The notes under the pieces: model-generated | Told to the model about the DNA's origin: nothing | Database searches by the model: none | The model's input: the letters and a program-made list of their open reading frames with translations, nothing else | Made by a program: the position numbers and the translations under genes | Source: VAZQ01 sp035693615 | Lineage (GTDB): Bacteria > Pseudomonadota > Alphaproteobacteria > Rhizobiales > Xanthobacteraceae | Length of the DNA stretch: 64,000 bases | Assembly: GCA_035693615.1 (NCBI GenBank) | Contig: DASSGH010000008.1 | Location: 62,001-126,000 of the forward strand | Reading direction: 5' to 3' | In this document: piece after piece, positions 1 to 9,282 of the stretch | How positions within the stretch are numbered: the first letter of the stretch is position 1 | Layout of the letters: the number at the start of each line of letters is the position of its first letter

Positions 1-878
1 TTCGGATAAAGCACCTTGGAGATGGTTTCGGAGGCCACTTTTTCGTGCACCGCCCCGTAGTAGTCCCCGACATTGAATGCGGCGAAATCGAACGACTCGG
101 CGGCTTCGGCCTTCCACAGTCGCAGCAGATTTGTGGTGGGGGCCCGGTAACCTGGAACAGGAGTGTCGCAGGCGACGCCCTTGACCACCTTCTCGGGAAC
201 CCAGCGCACGCGATAGCGGCCCTTCTCGTCCTGGTAGGGCTCGGTGTGCCCGCCAAGCTTCACATCGAAAGTGGTTTCCGCCCGCACGATCTCCCACGGG
301 TTGCCAAAGTGCAGCCATTTGTCCGTCACCTCGACCTGCCAGCCGTTTCGAATCGTCTGATCGAAGATGCCGTACTCGTAGCGGATGCCGTAGCCGATGG
401 CGGGAACGTTCAGTGTCGCCAGCGAGTCCATGTAACACGCCGCCAGCCGGCCCAGACCGCCATTGCCCAACCCTGGCTCCTGCTCCTGCTCCAGGATGCT
501 CGACAGGTCTTGCCCGAGGCGCGACAGTGTCGCTTCGACGGCCTCCCAGATCCCGAGATTGATCAGCCCGTTCCCCAGATGCGGTCCGGTCAAGAACTCC
601 GCTGAAAGATACGCGACCACCTTGGCATCCGTGTTCGTTCCGCCGATCGCTTCCAGCGTCTCTATGTAGCGTTGCATCATGCGGTCGCGCACGGTGTAAG
701 CGAGCGCCATGTACCAGTCGTTGCGCGTGGCGAGCCCTGGCGGTTTGGCCTGCAGGCAGTGCAGGTTGTCGATCAGAGCCCTGCCAAGGGCGTCAGCTTC
801 GAGGCTGGTGCGAATGCTTTGACAATCGTGCGCCGTCCGTGCCCTGGGTGGCGGTTCAGGGGCGACTGCGAATGCCAT
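1..878 (-). CDS. glgP: Glycogen/alpha-glucan phosphorylase, N-terminal 292 residues (runs off left edge)
   Basis: The enzyme releases glucose-1-phosphate from glycogen using phosphate and PLP, in the cytoplasm. Only the N-terminal third is here; the PLP lysine lies outside the window. Recognisable blocks are AYLSAEFLTGPHLGNGL (residues 89-105), EPGLGNGGLGRLAACYMDS (134-152) and the GIRYEYGIFDQ stretch (164-174), all hallmarks of the phosphorylase family. The ATG at 878-876 is preceded by GGAGG at a good distance. The gene starts 63 bases after the phosphoketolase stop on the same strand, so the two are probably cotranscribed and glycogen breakdown is tied to phosphoketolase flux. Family assignment is firm; glycogen versus maltodextrin preference cannot be told. 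Confidence 0.95.
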   Translation of the reverse strand, partial: MAFAVAPEPPPRARTAHDCQSIRTSLEADALGRALIDNLHCLQAKPPGLATRNDWYMALAYTVRDRMMQRYIETLEAIGGTNTDAKVVAYLSAEFLTGPHLGNGLINLGIWEAVEATLSRLGQDLSSILEQEQEPGLGNGGLGRLAACYMDSLATLNVPAIGYGIRYEYGIFDQTIRNGWQVEVTDKWLHFGNPWEIVRAETTFDVKLGGHTEPYQDEKGRYRVRWVPEKVVKGVACDTPVPGYRAPTTNLLRLWKAEAAESFDFAAFNVGDYYGAVHEKVASETISKVLYP

Positions 879-941
879 ACGTGTTTCCTCCTCACCACCT
901 GGGTTTCTCCCGATCGCGTGCGGACCCGGGACCGCCAAGCA

Positions 942-3371
942 TCAGACGTTGTCGGCCTCCGTCGAACGAACTGCGACGGTCGACGCCTCTTGCCCCCATC
1001 TCCAGCGGGTGATTTCCGGCATGTCGTCGCCGTGGCGGGCGATGTACTGCTTGTGATCGATGAGCTTGTTGCGGATCGCCTGCTTGGCATAGGCGGCGCG
1101 TGCTTGAAGCTTCGGCACGCGGTCGATGACATCGCTGACCAGATGGAAGCGGTCGAGATCATTGAGCACGCACATATCGAAGGGCGTCGTCGTGGTGCCC
1201 TCCTCCTTGTAGCCGCGCACGTGAATGTTCTCATGACCGGTTCTCCGGTACGTCAGCCGGTGAATGAGCCACGGGTATCCGTGAAAGGCGAAGATGATCG
1301 GCTTGTCCGTGGTGAAAAGGGTGTCGAATTCCTGGTCCGAAAGGCCATGCGGATGCTGGCTCGGCGGTTGCAGCTTCATGAGGTTCACGACGTTGACGAC
1401 GCGGACCTTCAAGTCCGGTGTGTAGCGTCGGAGAATGTCGACAGCGGCCAACGTCTCGAGCGTCGGCACGTCACCGCAGCAGGCCATCACGACATCGGGC
1501 TCGCCGCCGCGGTCGTTGCTCGCCCATTCCCAGATGCTGACTCCGGCGAGGCAATGTTTGATGGCTTCGTCCATGGTCAGCCATTGAGGAGCAGGTTGTT
1601 TGCCCGCGACCACCACGTTCACATAGTTTCGGCTGCGCAAGCAGTGATCAGTCACTGACAGCAAACAGTTGGCGTCCGGCGGGAGATACACACGGATGAT
1701 CTCGGCCTTCTTGTTGACGACATGATCGATGAACCCGGGATCCTGATGGCTGAAGCCATTGTGGTCCTGGCGCCAGACATGGCTCGACAACAGGTAATTC
1801 AGCGAAGCGATCGGCCGCCGCCAAGGAATATCGTTGCACACCTTCAGCCACTTGGCGTGCTGGTTGAACATCGAGTCGATGATGTGGATGAAGGCCTCAT
1901 AGCAAGAGAAGAAACCGTGCCGGCCAGTCAGGAGATATCCCTCGAGCCATCCCTGGCATTGATGCTCGCTGAGCATTTCCATCACGCGCCCATCGGGCGC
2001 CAGATGATCGTCCCAAGGATAGATTTCCGCGGCCCAGGTTCGATTGGTAACCTCGAGCACATCCTGCCACCGGTTCGAGTTATTCTCATCCGGACTGAAC
2101 AGGCGGAAGTTTCGTTTCTCCATGTTCAGCTTCATGATGTCGCGTAAAAACCGTCCCATGACCCGCGTCGATTCGGCCATGACAGCCCCGGGTCCAGTCA
2201 CTTCGACGGCATAGTCGCGGAAATTCGGCAGCCGCAGTTCGCTCAGCAACAAACCGCCGTTGCTGTGCGGGTTGGCGCTCATGCGGCGCGTGCCCCGAGG
2301 AGGAAGCTCGGCCAACTCGGGGCGCAACCTGCCGCTCTCGTCGAACAGCTCCGCGGGCCGGTAGCTCTTCATCCAGTCTTCGAGGATTCGTACGTGGGCT
2401 GCATTCTCGTGCATCTCGCCCATCGGCACCTGGTGCGACCGCCAGTAACCTTCGGTGCGCTTGCCGTCGATTTCCTTCGGACAGGTCCAGCCCTTGGGCG
2501 TGCGAAGAACGATCATCGGCCAGCGTGGGCGCGCCTCGACACCGTTTTTCCGCGCATCGGCTTGAATGCGATGAATTTCGTCGATGACCTTGTCCAGCGT
2601 AGCGGCCATCAGCTCATGCATCTTCTCCGGCTCATCCCCCTCGACGAAATACGGCGTGTAGCCATAGCCGCGGAACAGCTGATCCAGCTCCTCATGGCTG
2701 ATGCGGGCGAGAACGCAAGGATTGGCGATCTTGTAGCCGTTCAGGTGGAGGATCGGCAGAACCACGCCGTCGGTCACGGGGTCCAGAAACTTGTTGGAAT
2801 GCCAGCTCGTTGCCAGCGGCCCAGTCTCCGCTTCGCCGTCGCCGACCACACAAGCAACGATCAGATCCGGATTGTCGAAGGCTGCTCCGTAGGCATGCGA
2901 GAGCGAGTAGCCGAGCTCGCCGCCCTCGTGGATCGAACCGGGCGTCTCCGGCGCCACATGGCTCGGGATCCCGCCGGGAAACGAAAATTGGGTGAACAAT
3001 CGCTTCATACCCTCTTCGTCGGCGGAGATGTTCGGATAGACCTCGGTGTACGTCCCTTCGAGGTAGGCGTTCGCGACCAGGCCCGGACCGCCGTGCCCGG
3101 GACCGGTCACGTAGATCACGTCGAGATCATGCTTTTTGATCACCCGATTGAGGTGGACATAAATGAAGTTCAAACCGGGCGTGGTTCCCCAGTGTCCGAG
3201 CAGTCGCGGTTTGATGTGTTCCTTGCTCAGCGGCTGCTTAAGCAATGGGTTGTCGTAGAGGTAAATCTGACCGACCGAGAGGTAGTTCGCGGCCCGCCAA
3301 TACGCATCCATCAATGTCCGCTCTTTGTTGGACAGAGCCTGCGCCGCCTTTGTCTCCTGCTTGCGCGTCAT
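942..3371 (-). CDS. xfp: Xylulose-5-phosphate/fructose-6-phosphate phosphoketolase
   Basis: A TPP-dependent enzyme that splits xylulose-5-P or fructose-6-P with phosphate into acetyl-phosphate plus a triose- or tetrose-phosphate. The protein has 809 residues, normal for the family. It carries His60, the GPGHGGP loop (90-96), the TPP/Mg motif GDGEAETG (177-184) and the typical C-terminal phosphoketolase region. A longer frame reaches up to 3479, but the ATG at 3371 has GGAGG just upstream and begins MTRKQET, so it is preferred. It is first in an operon with glgP. The 270-base upstream region holds an inverted repeat (3515-3531) that could be an operator. Confidence 0.96.
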   Translation of the reverse strand: MTRKQETKAAQALSNKERTLMDAYWRAANYLSVGQIYLYDNPLLKQPLSKEHIKPRLLGHWGTTPGLNFIYVHLNRVIKKHDLDVIYVTGPGHGGPGLVANAYLEGTYTEVYPNISADEEGMKRLFTQFSFPGGIPSHVAPETPGSIHEGGELGYSLSHAYGAAFDNPDLIVACVVGDGEAETGPLATSWHSNKFLDPVTDGVVLPILHLNGYKIANPCVLARISHEELDQLFRGYGYTPYFVEGDEPEKMHELMAATLDKVIDEIHRIQADARKNGVEARPRWPMIVLRTPKGWTCPKEIDGKRTEGYWRSHQVPMGEMHENAAHVRILEDWMKSYRPAELFDESGRLRPELAELPPRGTRRMSANPHSNGGLLLSELRLPNFRDYAVEVTGPGAVMAESTRVMGRFLRDIMKLNMEKRNFRLFSPDENNSNRWQDVLEVTNRTWAAEIYPWDDHLAPDGRVMEMLSEHQCQGWLEGYLLTGRHGFFSCYEAFIHIIDSMFNQHAKWLKVCNDIPWRRPIASLNYLLSSHVWRQDHNGFSHQDPGFIDHVVNKKAEIIRVYLPPDANCLLSVTDHCLRSRNYVNVVVAGKQPAPQWLTMDEAIKHCLAGVSIWEWASNDRGGEPDVVMACCGDVPTLETLAAVDILRRYTPDLKVRVVNVVNLMKLQPPSQHPHGLSDQEFDTLFTTDKPIIFAFHGYPWLIHRLTYRRTGHENIHVRGYKEEGTTTTPFDMCVLNDLDRFHLVSDVIDRVPKLQARAAYAKQAIRNKLIDHKQYIARHGDDMPEITRWRWGQEASTVAVRSTEADNV

Positions 3372-3514
3372 CGAATGCCTCCATGGTGGAGATGGTGGCG
3401 TGTGTCCGTGGTGAGGGTCACCGCTCGGCGACAGAGGGCACTCTGGCCGCCCGCCGGATTCTCCTCCCGGCCATGCCAAGCTTCAAGGGCCGGATACTGA
3501 AGCGCCCGGCCGTA

Positions 3515-3531
3515 GGAGAAATCGATTCTCC
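3515..3531. promoter_or_regulatory. Inverted repeat upstream of xfp, possible operator
   Basis: GGAGAA and TTCTCC arms flank a 5-base centre, about 145 bases upstream of the xfp start and 115 bases downstream of the dioxygenase stop. No known regulator motif is recognised. The rest of 3372-3644 shows no gene. Confidence 0.25.
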
Positions 3532-3644
3532 AAGGCTTCGCTGGTTGCCGGTTGATTGTGCTCAGATGTGCGGTCGCAAGCTGTGCGGTAGCGCGAGTTC
3601 AAAAGACGGACAGCTTACAACACGCAAATGTAGGAATTGTGTAA

Positions 3645-4580
3645 TCACGCCAGATGCGGGATCTTCGGGCGCTCGCCGCGCGCCTTGCCGGTGATCGGCG
3701 GCCGCGGCAGCTTGGGGCGGCCCGCTTCCATGACAAAGGTGTGCGCGAGCGAATACCACGGTCCTTTCACGTCGGCAGCCGGCGCTTTGTCGTTCTCGTG
3801 GCGCACATAGTTGCCGATGAGATGACGCGTGACGCCGAACTGAACGTCGGTCTCGATGAACCTGTCGTCCTGCACGTAGAGCTGCGTGATCAGCGTCTTG
3901 AAGCCCTCCTTGCAGGCAAGGAAATGCAGATGCGCGGGACGCATATTGTGGCGGCCTTGCGCGCGCAGGAGATCGCCGGTCGGCCCGTCGATCGGGATCG
4001 GATAGCCGGCGGGTTTCACGCTGCGAAAGCTGATGCGGCCCTGCGCGTCGGTCACGAACTTGCCGCGCAGGTTCATGTCCGCCTGCGCCGGGTCCTGGTT
4101 CTCGTAGAAGCCTTCGGGCGAGGAGTGCCAGACATCGACCTCCGCGCCCACGATCGGGTCGCCCTTGCCGTCGCGGAATGTGGCCTCGACGAACAGCGCC
4201 GGCCCCGGCGTGGGCGAGCGCACGATCGAGCCGCCGTTCGGCGTCAGCGGAGAATGCATGCGCCAGAACGGTCCGAGCATGTTGTGGTCGGTTTCCGTCG
4301 TTCCCTGGTTGCCGTTATTGATTAGGCAAACCAGCGCCGATAGCCCCATCGAGCCCGCCATCAGCACCGCCTCGTTGTGGGACTCGTTGCTGTGTTTGCC
4401 GAGGGCGACGATATAGGCCGCGGCGGCGTGGAACTCCTCCTCCGTCAGCCGCGTCTCGCGCACGAAGTCGTGCAGGTGGCGCACCAAGGCGGACATGATC
4501 TCCCGGAACCTCGCGTTCGGGGCGCGCTGCAGCTCCGAGAGCACGGCGGTGGTAACGTCCTTTTGGTTCTCGATGATCAT
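3645..4580 (-). CDS. Intradiol ring-cleavage dioxygenase (hydroxyquinol/catechol 1,2-dioxygenase type)
   Basis: A non-haem Fe(III) enzyme that opens catechol-type rings between the two hydroxyls. The protein has 311 residues. An N-terminal helical dimerisation domain (about 1-100) is followed by the beta-sandwich catalytic domain. The four expected iron ligands are visible: Tyr159 (EGFYENQ), Tyr193 (AGYPIPIDGP), and His217 and His219 (RPAHLHF). Length and the GNQGTTETDHNMLGPFW segment resemble hydroxyquinol 1,2-dioxygenases more than plain catechol enzymes, but the substrate is inferred. It stands alone: no muconate cycloisomerase or maleylacetate reductase is adjacent, so the rest of the pathway must lie elsewhere. 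Confidence 0.9.
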   Translation of the reverse strand: MIIENQKDVTTAVLSELQRAPNARFREIMSALVRHLHDFVRETRLTEEEFHAAAAYIVALGKHSNESHNEAVLMAGSMGLSALVCLINNGNQGTTETDHNMLGPFWRMHSPLTPNGGSIVRSPTPGPALFVEATFRDGKGDPIVGAEVDVWHSSPEGFYENQDPAQADMNLRGKFVTDAQGRISFRSVKPAGYPIPIDGPTGDLLRAQGRHNMRPAHLHFLACKEGFKTLITQLYVQDDRFIETDVQFGVTRHLIGNYVRHENDKAPAADVKGPWYSLAHTFVMEAGRPKLPRPPITGKARGERPKIPHLA

Positions 4581-4707
4581 GCTCGCCTCTTCGCTGCGTC
4601 ACGCGCGGTCTTCAACGGCGTCGTCCCGCCGAGGCGAGCAGACTAGGAAAAAGCCGTGGCTCTATTCAATGGTTCCCCGACGCCGTGGCCGCGCTGGGGC
4701 GACAAGG

Positions 4708-5520
4708 CTAATGGTTCGGCTCGCCGCCGAGGAAGCCTGCGATTTTCCAGGTGCCGCCGTCCTTGACGTAGCACAACTGCTCGCCGCCGATCGGAAGGAT
4801 GCTGTCGATCGGGACGTAGCCGACCTTGCCGCCCGCGGTGAGCACTTTGGCAAAGGTCGCGAGCACCGCATTGGCCGGCGAGTCGTCGGGAAGGACGCGC
4901 ACGAGATAGAGGCCGAGCTTGTCGACAACGGCGGCATCCTGCTTCGCCGCCGCGCGCACTTCGATGCCGTCACGGATCGGAAAGGCCCAGTCGGCCGCGT
5001 CGGTATGGGTCACATTAGCAAGCTGGTCGGCGGCGCGCTCGTCGAAGAGGGGCTCCGCCGGGGCGCAGAACACGCCCTTGCGGTCCGGGTCGGCCATCGC
5101 GGTCGCCTCCGCCGCATAAGCGGCGAGCGCCTCCCAGCCGAAACCATCCGGCCCGTCGAGGCTCAGCGCCTTGCTGAGATTGTCGATCGCGGGCTTTTGT
5201 TTGTCGGCGATGTCCTTGTTTTCCGGCACCCAGAAGAAATTCGCCGCGACCAATCGCGCAAGCGCGGCGCGGTCCTTGTTCTTGGCGATATCGGCGAGCT
5301 GCTGGCGGAAGGTCTCGAAGCTCGGATCGTTGACGCCAGGCGGCAGCGTGATCGGCACGGGCTTGTAAGGTCCGAGCGGCGGCTCAGGCGGCTGCGTCGG
5401 CGGTTGCGCCGGCTGCACTTGCGCCGTCACTTGCGCCATGACGGGCACGGGTGCGAGCGCGCCCGCGATCACGAACCCCGCGGCGATGAGAAAGGTGGAG
5501 GAGAGGCGTGAATGCCGCAT
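4708..5520 (-). CDS. Secreted hypothetical protein with SH3-like C-terminal part
   Basis: The protein has 270 residues from the ATG at 5520. That start gives a clean Sec signal (MRHSRLSSTFLIAAGFV..., Ala-rich, cleavage probably after VMAQ). An upstream ATG at 5547 would prepend nine residues. A Pro/Gln-rich linker (PAQPPTQPPEPPLG) follows the signal. The C-terminal half (IRDGIEVRAAAKQDAAVVDKL, then VGYVPIDSILP) looks like a bacterial SH3-like domain, suggesting a periplasmic, possibly wall-associated role. No enzyme motif is seen. The GGGAGACCTCCC sequence before the start is self-complementary and could sequester the ribosome binding site. Confidence 0.8.
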   Translation of the reverse strand: MRHSRLSSTFLIAAGFVIAGALAPVPVMAQVTAQVQPAQPPTQPPEPPLGPYKPVPITLPPGVNDPSFETFRQQLADIAKNKDRAALARLVAANFFWVPENKDIADKQKPAIDNLSKALSLDGPDGFGWEALAAYAAEATAMADPDRKGVFCAPAEPLFDERAADQLANVTHTDAADWAFPIRDGIEVRAAAKQDAAVVDKLGLYLVRVLPDDSPANAVLATFAKVLTAGGKVGYVPIDSILPIGGEQLCYVKDGGTWKIAGFLGGEPNH

Positions 5521-5970
5521 CGGGAGGTCTCCCGTGGTTCCAAGCACTGTTGCTAGCGCTGGATTTAGCCCGCTCTACGGCAAGAAAAAAGGGGTTGGCC
5601 GGCGCCAGAAACTCAGTGGAGGTGTGCGGCGACAGACTTCTGCACGCGGCCAGGTTCGGGCCGCTGCAAGGCATCGCGCTGAAAGCGCAGAAGAAAAACG
5701 GCTCCGGCCGCGGGCGAATGCGTGCCGGAGCCGGCAGTCATGACGAACAACGCACGCTACAGTTTACGCCGAAAATATGCGGAGGGCGTTTCCTAGGCAT
5801 CTGCGTATATCGGTTGCATGTTACAGCAGCATGACGAATCCGCTGGTTGTGGATGAGACGCGACGGTGCCCCCATAGGCACGGCCGCGGCGCCTGCCCAT
5901 GTGTTGTTGAGTGTGCCGCGGAGCGCGTTAACACGAGCTTGCGCTGCGAACTTCGTAATCGGGAGTCTCC
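5521..5970. other. 450-base gene-poor region between divergent genes
   Basis: No convincing protein gene lies here. It contains the start regions of the secreted protein (minus) and the DUF486 gene (plus) and an orphan intrinsic terminator facing the minus direction (5691-5733). A 20-codon minus-strand frame (5800 to 5738) ends five bases before the terminator stem but has no good ribosome binding site. The region is locally AT-richer around 5760-5830. It may encode a small RNA; see findings. Confidence 0.5.
5691..5733 (-). terminator. Intrinsic terminator reading on the minus strand, no upstream gene
   Basis: The arms CGGCTCCGGC (5699-5708) and GCCGGAGCCG (5724-5733) form a perfect 10-bp stem with a 15-base loop. 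On the minus strand the stem is followed by a U run (from AAAAA at 5694-5698 on the plus strand). No minus-strand gene lies between here and the plus-strand DUF486 start at 5971, so the transcript it ends is not explained. Confidence 0.65.
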
Positions 5971-6330
5971 ATGCCCTCGACCTTCGCCTCGCCTTATCTG
6001 CTACCGATCGCGCTTTTGCTCGGTTCCAATATGTTCATGACGCTCGCGTGGTACGGGCATCTGCGCTTCAAAGCGGTGCCGCTCATCGGCGTGATTATGG
6101 CGAGCTGGCTCATTGCATTCGTGGAGTATTGCGCGGCGGTGCCAGCGAACCGCTGGGGCAGCGCCGTCTATACCACCGCGCAACTCAAGACCATCCAGGA
6201 GGTGATCACGCTTCTGGTCTTCGCCGGCTTCTCGATCGTTTACCTCAAGGAGCCTTTGACTTGGAACTATGCGGTCGGGTTCGTGCTGATTGCGTTTGGG
6301 GCGTTCTTCGTTTTTCGCGGCCCACTGTGA
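5971..6330 (+). CDS. DUF486 / DMT-superfamily small membrane protein
   Basis: The protein has 119 residues with four predicted membrane helices: residues about 8-26, 34-55, 75-92 and 97-117. The WYGHLRFK, EYCAAVPANR and LKTIQEVITL stretches match the DUF486 family, which belongs to the drug/metabolite transporter superfamily as a single four-helix unit that would act as a dimer. The transported substrate is unknown. The ATG at 5971 follows GGGAG. It is followed by a 188-base gap before the DUF1800 gene on the same strand, so a shared transcript is possible but not compelling. Confidence 0.88.
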   Translation: MPSTFASPYLLPIALLLGSNMFMTLAWYGHLRFKAVPLIGVIMASWLIAFVEYCAAVPANRWGSAVYTTAQLKTIQEVITLLVFAGFSIVYLKEPLTWNYAVGFVLIAFGAFFVFRGPL

Positions 6331-6518
6331 TCACTGCGATCACGGGCTGCGCGCCCATGCCCGGTGCGAATGCGCCAACGGCGGCGGCGAGCCACCCTTC
6401 CAATTTTTCATCTGTTGGTCATGATTGCGAAAGGCGGCGACCGGCACATTGCCGCTGCGGCCGCGCAGACTGTCGCTGACGCGCGGCGGCGCGGGTCCGC
6501 TGGAAGCGACGATGATCC

Positions 6519-7952
6519 ATGGCCCTTGATCCCAAAGCGGAAGCTGCCCTCGCCTTGCACCGGTTCGGCCTCGGCCCGCGCGCCGGATCGATCGCGGCCA
6601 TTGCCTCGGATCCGCGCGGCGCGCTGATTGCCGAGTTGGATCGCGCGGGCGCTGGCCGCATCGGCACCGCGGATTTGCTGACGAGCGGCGTCGCCGCGCG
6701 TGCGGCATTCGCCTATCAGCAGGCACAGCGCGCGGCACGGCAAGCGGAGCGCGCCGCCCAGCAGACCAACGCGGCCGGCTCCGGTGCGCCGGAGATGCAG
6801 GTGCAGTCCGGCCCGCTCTCACCAGCGCCAAGGCCGGCGGCCGGTCCTGGCTTGCCGCAGCAGATTTATCTGGCCGAAGCGAAGGCGCGCATCGATGCCG
6901 CGCTCGCCGCCGACATCGGTTTTGTCGAACGGCTGGTCTGGTTCTGGTCGAACCATTTCTGTGTATCGGCGGACAAAGGCAATGTGCGCCAGATTTGCGG
7001 CGCCTACGAGCGCGAGGTGATCCGCGCCAACGTGCTCGGCCGCTTCGGCGACTTGCTGTTGGCGGTCGAATCCCATCCGGCCATGCTCATCTATCTCGAC
7101 AACGCGCGCTCGATCGGGCCCGCGTCGATTGCCGGATTGCGACAGAGGCGCGGTCTCAACGAGAACCTCGCGCGCGAGATCCTCGAATTGCATACGCTCG
7201 GCGTGCGCACGGTCTACACCCAGGACGACGTCACTCGTTTCGCCAATGTCATCACCGGATGGACCGTGGTGCCGTTCCGCCAGGACCCCGTGCGCGGCGG
7301 CGAGTTCGAATTCAATCCGCGCATGCACGAGCCGGGGGCGCAGACGGTGATCGGCAAGAGCTATCCGGATGCCGGCTTGGAGCAGGGCCGCGCCGTGCTC
7401 GCCGCGCTGGCGCGCCATCCCGCGACGGCGAGACACGTGGCGAGCAAGCTCGCGCGCCACTTCGTCGCCGACGAGCCGCCGCCCGCGCTGGTCGAGCGGC
7501 TGGCCAAGCGCTTCCTCGCCACCCAAGGTGATTTGAAAGACGTGGCGAAAGCGCTCGTGAGCGCGCCCGAAGCCTGGGAAGCGCCGCGGGCGAAGCTCAA
7601 GCGTCCGGGCGAATGGGTCGTAGGCGCGTTGCGCGCCGTCGCCGCCGCGCCCGCCGATATCGGCCCGGTGATGCAAGCGCACAATCTCTTGGGCGAGCCG
7701 CTGTGGCGGCCCGCGGCTCCCAAGGGCTTTGCCGACGAGAGCGCGCCGTGGCTCGACGGCCTGGCGCAACGTCTCGACATCGCCAACCAATTCGCCCGCC
7801 GCTTTGGCGCCCAGGCCGATCCGCGAGAGGCATTCGAAGAGGCGCTCGCGCCGATCGCCTCGGACGAAACCCGACAGACCATCACGCGTGCCGAAAGCCG
7901 TCCCCAGGCACTCGCGCTTCTGTTCATGGCGCCGGAATTTCAACGCCGATGA
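6519..7952 (+). CDS. DUF1800 domain-containing protein
   Basis: The protein has 477 residues and matches the DUF1800 family along its length (start LALHRFGLGPR, centre ENLAREILELHTLGV and ANVITGWTVVP, end QALALLFMAPEFQRR). Members have no established enzymatic role. They are nearly always paired with a DUF1501 protein, as here, where the partner starts 59 bases downstream on the same strand. An alanine/glutamine-rich linker (about 60-105) interrupts the N-terminal part. No signal peptide is apparent at this start. Confidence is in the family and the pair, not in a function. Confidence 0.9.
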   Translation: MALDPKAEAALALHRFGLGPRAGSIAAIASDPRGALIAELDRAGAGRIGTADLLTSGVAARAAFAYQQAQRAARQAERAAQQTNAAGSGAPEMQVQSGPLSPAPRPAAGPGLPQQIYLAEAKARIDAALAADIGFVERLVWFWSNHFCVSADKGNVRQICGAYEREVIRANVLGRFGDLLLAVESHPAMLIYLDNARSIGPASIAGLRQRRGLNENLAREILELHTLGVRTVYTQDDVTRFANVITGWTVVPFRQDPVRGGEFEFNPRMHEPGAQTVIGKSYPDAGLEQGRAVLAALARHPATARHVASKLARHFVADEPPPALVERLAKRFLATQGDLKDVAKALVSAPEAWEAPRAKLKRPGEWVVGALRAVAAAPADIGPVMQAHNLLGEPLWRPAAPKGFADESAPWLDGLAQRLDIANQFARRFGAQADPREAFEEALAPIASDETRQTITRAESRPQALALLFMAPEFQRR

Positions 7953-8010
7953 TGGCCATACCGAATGCCGGGTAACGAAACGCGTGCGTAGGATCGAACG
8001 AGGTGAGCCG

Positions 8011-9249
8011 ATGCTGACCAACCCGCACGCCGCGACCCGCCGCGAGCTGCTCATCGCGTCCGGCACGCTGTTCGCCTGGGCCTATCTGCCGAAGCTGGCG
8101 TGCGCGGAAGGCCGCGATCCGCGCCTCCTCGTCATCGTGCTGCGCGGCGCGCTCGACGGGCTCGCGGCGGTCGTGCCGGTGGGCGATCCGGATTGGGTCG
8201 CGCTGCGCGGGGACCACGCGCTCATGCTCGGCGGCAAGCCGGCGGCGCTGCCGCTCGACTCCTTCTTCGCGCTCAACCCGGCCATGCCCAACCTGCATCG
8301 TCTCTACAAGTCGGGGGCGGCGACCATCGTGCACGCGGCGGCGACGCCTTACCGAGAGCGCTCCCACTTCGACGGCCAGGACGTGCTGGAGAGCGGCCTT
8401 GCCAAGCCGGGTACGGCGGACAGCGGTTGGCTCAACCGCGCGCTCGCTTCGTTGCAACCGGCCGACCGCGCCGGCGGCTCACGCGATGCCTTCGCGATCG
8501 GGCCGATCGCCCCGCTGGTAGTGCGCGGGCCGGCGCCCGTGCTCTCGTGGACGCCGCGGCGACTGCCGCCGGCGAGCGACGACACCGTGATGCGGCTGAT
8601 CGAGCTCTATCGCCACACCGATCCAATCCTCGCCCGCGCGCTCGAGGAGCGCATGGGGCTTGCGAGCATGGCACGCGCCGGGGGCATGGATGGCGAGCAG
8701 CCGCGCCCGGTCGGCGCAGGGCAAGTGCGCGCCTATTTCGCCGAATCCGCCGGCACGGCGGCGAAGTTCCTGGCGCGGGCGGATGGCCCGCGTATCGGCG
8801 CACTCGCCTTCGACGGCTGGGACACCCACGCCGCGGAAGGCGCGACGAACGGCCGGCTTGCAACCTTGCTCGGCGCGCTCGATGGCGCCATTGCCGCCAT
8901 CGAGGCCGAGATGAAGGATGCATGGCCGGAGACGGTCGTCGCCATCGTCACGGAGTTCGGCCGCACCGCGCGCATCAACGGCACCGATGGAACCGATCAC
9001 GGCACCGCGACCGTTGTGTTGCTCGCCGGCGGCGCGCTGAAAGGCGGCCGCGTCATCGCCGACTGGCCCGGGCTCAAACCAAGCAAGCTGCATGAGGGGC
9101 GCGACCTCAAGCCGACTACCGATGTGCGCGCCGTGCTCAAGGGCTTGCTCAAAGACCACCTGCGCGTTGACGCGAGCGTGCTCGCCAGCAAGGTCTTTCC
9201 CGATAGCGCCGCGATAAAGCCGATGTCCGGTCTGCTGCAGCAGGCGTAG
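8011..9249 (+). CDS. DUF1501 domain-containing protein, Tat-type signal
   Basis: The protein has 412 residues from the ATG at 8011, which has GAGGTGAG upstream. The N-terminus has a twin-arginine-like signal (TRRELLIASGTLFAWAYLP, residues about 9-27), as usual for DUF1501 proteins, suggesting export of a folded protein. The family belongs to the alkaline-phosphatase/sulfatase-like fold. Characteristic blocks are HFDGQDVLESG, LAFDGWDTHAAEG and VTEFGRTARINGTDGTDHG near the C-terminus; the Asp/His-rich segments could bind metal. It forms a two-gene unit with DUF1800. The downstream sigma/anti-sigma operon is convergent. Confidence 0.9.
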   Translation: MLTNPHAATRRELLIASGTLFAWAYLPKLACAEGRDPRLLVIVLRGALDGLAAVVPVGDPDWVALRGDHALMLGGKPAALPLDSFFALNPAMPNLHRLYKSGAATIVHAAATPYRERSHFDGQDVLESGLAKPGTADSGWLNRALASLQPADRAGGSRDAFAIGPIAPLVVRGPAPVLSWTPRRLPPASDDTVMRLIELYRHTDPILARALEERMGLASMARAGGMDGEQPRPVGAGQVRAYFAESAGTAAKFLARADGPRIGALAFDGWDTHAAEGATNGRLATLLGALDGAIAAIEAEMKDAWPETVVAIVTEFGRTARINGTDGTDHGTATVVLLAGGALKGGRVIADWPGLKPSKLHEGRDLKPTTDVRAVLKGLLKDHLRVDASVLASKVFPDSAAIKPMSGLLQQA

Positions 9250-9282
9250 CGCCTGCCGCGCGTTTGCTCGCTCTAAAACAAC

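Noticed and set aside
672..3500. Long plus-strand frames of 328 and 411 codons opposite glgP and xfp
   Set aside because: They are antisense to clear phosphorylase and phosphoketolase genes, are Arg/Val-rich with no family signature, and result from GC-rich codon use.
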